A stretch of 7,142 nt of DNA from Candidatus Alistipes excrementipullorum (lineage in GTDB: Bacteria > Bacteroidota > Bacteroidia > Bacteroidales > Rikenellaceae). Below are positions 5,560-7,142 of this stretch, one piece after another. The stretch spans positions 1-7,142 of the forward strand of contig DXGW01000192.1 in the NCBI GenBank assembly GCA_019113665.1, given 5' to 3'. The notes beneath the pieces were generated by a model. That model was not told the origin of the DNA, made no database searches, and worked only from the letters and a program-made list of their open reading frames with translations. Numbering within the stretch: the stretch's first letter is position 1; every line of letters begins with the position of its first letter. Both the position numbers and the translations under genes were made by a program.

Positions 5560-7142
5560 CGTTTGAACTTTTCCTTTAGTCTGTAAATCATCACGAAGAA
5601 GAAGGGAACGAATACGATTCCGGCCGTTATGGCCACGAGCATGCCGAAGAATACGCCCGTACCGATGTCCTGACGGCTGGCCGAACCCGGGCCCGTTGCG
5701 AATACGAGCGGAAGCATGCCCAGAATGAATGCCAGCGATGTCATCACTATCGGGCGAAATCGCAGCTTGGCAGCCGTAAGGGCGGCCGTGACCACGTCCT
5801 TGCCCTTCTCGACCTCCTCCTTTGCGAACTCGACGATAAGTATGGCGTTCTTCGACACCAGACCCACGAGCATCACAAGTCCTATCTGGAAGTAGATGTT
5901 GTTCTCAAGGCCGCAGAGCCATATTCCGAGATAGGCTCCGATTCCGGCTACCGGCAGCGACAGAATGACGGCTATGGGCACCGACCAGCTTTCGTACTGT
6001 GCGGCCAGGAAGAGGAATACGAAGAGCAGTGCCAATGCCAGCACCGTGCCGGTCTGGCCGCTTTCGTGCTTCTCCTGATAGGAGAGTCCGCTCCATTCGA
6101 CGCCGATGTTCTCGGGCAGGTGGCGGCGTACGATCTTCTCGAGCTCGTCCATCGCCTGTCCCGAACTGTACCCGTGGGCCGCTTCACCCGAGATGGTTGC
6201 CGCGTTGAACATGTTGAAACGCTTTATGGTGCCGGCTCCGGTCGTATATCGTGTCGTTCCGAGCGACGTTACGGGCACCATGGCCCCGTCGGCGCTGCGT
6301 ACGAAGAAGAGGTTCAGGTTCGAACGGTGGGCGCGGTATGGGGCGTCGGCCTGTATGTACACGCGGTATATGCGGTTGAACATGTTGAAGTCGTTGACAT
6401 AGATCGAGCCGGTGAAGGCCTTCATCGTCGAGAATATGTCCGACATCGAGACGCCCAGCAGCTGTGCCTTGTCGCGGTCCACGTCGAAGTAGAGCTGCGG
6501 AATGTCGTTCTGCATCGATGAGGCCAGACCCGTAAGTTCGGGACGCTGTCCGGCGTAGTACATGAGCGTGTCTACAGCCTGCTGCAGGTCGGCATACGAT
6601 GCGTCGCCGCGGGCTTCGAGCACCATTTCGAAACCTCCCGAGTTTCCGAGACCGGGTATTACGGCCGGCGTCGAGAGGTAGACCTTGCTTTCGGGGTAGC
6701 GCGACAACTCTTCACGTACGCGCTGCATGACGTCGCCTATGTCACCCTTCCTGCGCTCGTTCCAGGGCTTGAGTATCACGGTCAGCTGGCTGCGGGCCTG
6801 GTTGGTGCCTACGCGCGGGCTCGAACCCGTGACGTTGAGCACGTACTGCACGTCGGGATCCTTCATCAGGAAATCCATGGCGCGTTCCGTAACCTTGCGC
6901 GTACGTTCGATGGTGGCGCCTTCGGGCAGTTCGAGCTCGACGGTGAAGTATCCCTGGTCCTCCTGCGGCATGAAGCTTTGCGGCAGCAGGCGGTTCATGA
7001 CCCATATGCCTATCAGCACGATGCCGAAGGCGGCGATCATACGCTTGGGGAAGCGCAGCGAGAGGCGGATCATCTTGGTGTAGAACCTGTTGCCCCTGGT
7101 GAGCCAGATGTTTATGCGGCGGAAGAGTTTGTTCTTCTTGCT
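5556..7142 (-). CDS. RND efflux pump inner-membrane transporter (AcrB/HAE1 family), C-terminal half
   Basis: This is the last 528 residues of a proton-driven RND exporter. The frame stays open to the window edge, so the ATG at 7071-7073 is an internal methionine. AcrB-type proteins are about 1,050 residues, so roughly half is present. Numbered from that methionine: the first helix of this half is at 12-30; 'MPQEDQGYF' (35-43) opens the second porter region; the PC1/PC2 and docking segments run to about 335; five helices fill 342-500. Conserved elements include 'SYQEKHESGQ' (331-340), 'AAQYESWSVP' (357-366), 'GLVSKNAILIVEFAKE' (404-419) with Lys408 matching AcrB Lys940, and 'RFRPIVMTSLAFILG' (438-452) with Arg440 matching Arg971, both part of the proton relay. 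The paired aspartates lie outside the window. Its stop overlaps the channel gene's start; a periplasmic adaptor gene is expected upstream. Residues equivalent to AcrB's phenylalanine pocket are replaced. Confidence 0.95.
   Translation of the reverse strand, partial: SKKNKLFRRINIWLTRGNRFYTKMIRLSLRFPKRMIAAFGIVLIGIWVMNRLLPQSFMPQEDQGYFTVELELPEGATIERTRKVTERAMDFLMKDPDVQYVLNVTGSSPRVGTNQARSQLTVILKPWNERRKGDIGDVMQRVREELSRYPESKVYLSTPAVIPGLGNSGGFEMVLEARGDASYADLQQAVDTLMYYAGQRPELTGLASSMQNDIPQLYFDVDRDKAQLLGVSMSDIFSTMKAFTGSIYVNDFNMFNRIYRVYIQADAPYRAHRSNLNLFFVRSADGAMVPVTSLGTTRYTTGAGTIKRFNMFNAATISGEAAHGYSSGQAMDELEKIVRRHLPENIGVEWSGLSYQEKHESGQTGTVLALALLFVFLFLAAQYESWSVPIAVILSLPVAGIGAYLGIWLCGLENNIYFQIGLVMLVGLVSKNAILIVEFAKEEVEKGKDVVTAALTAAKLRFRPIVMTSLAFILGMLPLVFATGPGSASRQDIGTGVFFGMLVAITAGIVFVPFFFVMIYRLKEKFKR

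Noticed and set aside
1..7142. Mobile element, CRISPR array, tRNA or defence system
   Set aside because: I saw no transposase, terminal inverted repeats with target duplications, spaced direct repeats, tRNA cloverleaf or known defence domain anywhere in the window.

Overview
The window looks like chromosomal DNA from a GC-rich member of the Bacteroidales, plausibly Alistipes or another Rikenellaceae. The evidence is a Bacteroidetes-type -7 promoter box (TATATTTG, 587-594), a large outer-membrane beta-barrel protein of the Bacteroidetes OMP_b-brl/TonB-receptor type, weak or absent Shine-Dalgarno sequences, and strongly GC-ending codons in most genes. The genus is an inference from composition and protein style and was not tested.

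Layout. (1) 2-214 (+) is the C-terminal end of NuoN, the last subunit of a respiratory complex I operon, followed by a strong terminator (231-269). (2) 246-529 has no intact gene. The minus strand carries a coding-like, frame-disrupted small basic protein that converges on nuoN and would share its terminator. (3) 618-1016 (+) encodes a small exported, possibly lipid-anchored protein of unknown function with its own promoter and a terminator-like hairpin. (4) 1120-4008 (+) encodes a 962-residue outer-membrane protein: signal peptide, carboxypeptidase-regulatory-like domain, plug-like region and beta-barrel. No SusD partner follows. (5) A long symmetrical bidirectional terminator (4024-4067) separates it from the convergent efflux genes. 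(6) 4087-5559 (-) is a TolC/OprM-type outer-membrane factor. (7) 5556-7142 (-) is the C-terminal half of an AcrB-type RND pump, running off the window.

Genes 6 and 7 form one translationally coupled unit: the pump stop overlaps the channel start as ATGA. Together with a periplasmic adaptor, expected upstream outside the window, they would make a tripartite inner-to-outer-membrane efflux system.

Most of the window is ordinary envelope and respiratory housekeeping. I do not see a new defence or mobile system. The points most worth a second look are the frame-disrupted gene beside nuoN, the loss of the AcrB phenylalanine-pocket residues in the pump, the Lys-rich tail on the channel, and the unassigned secreted protein before the OMP.
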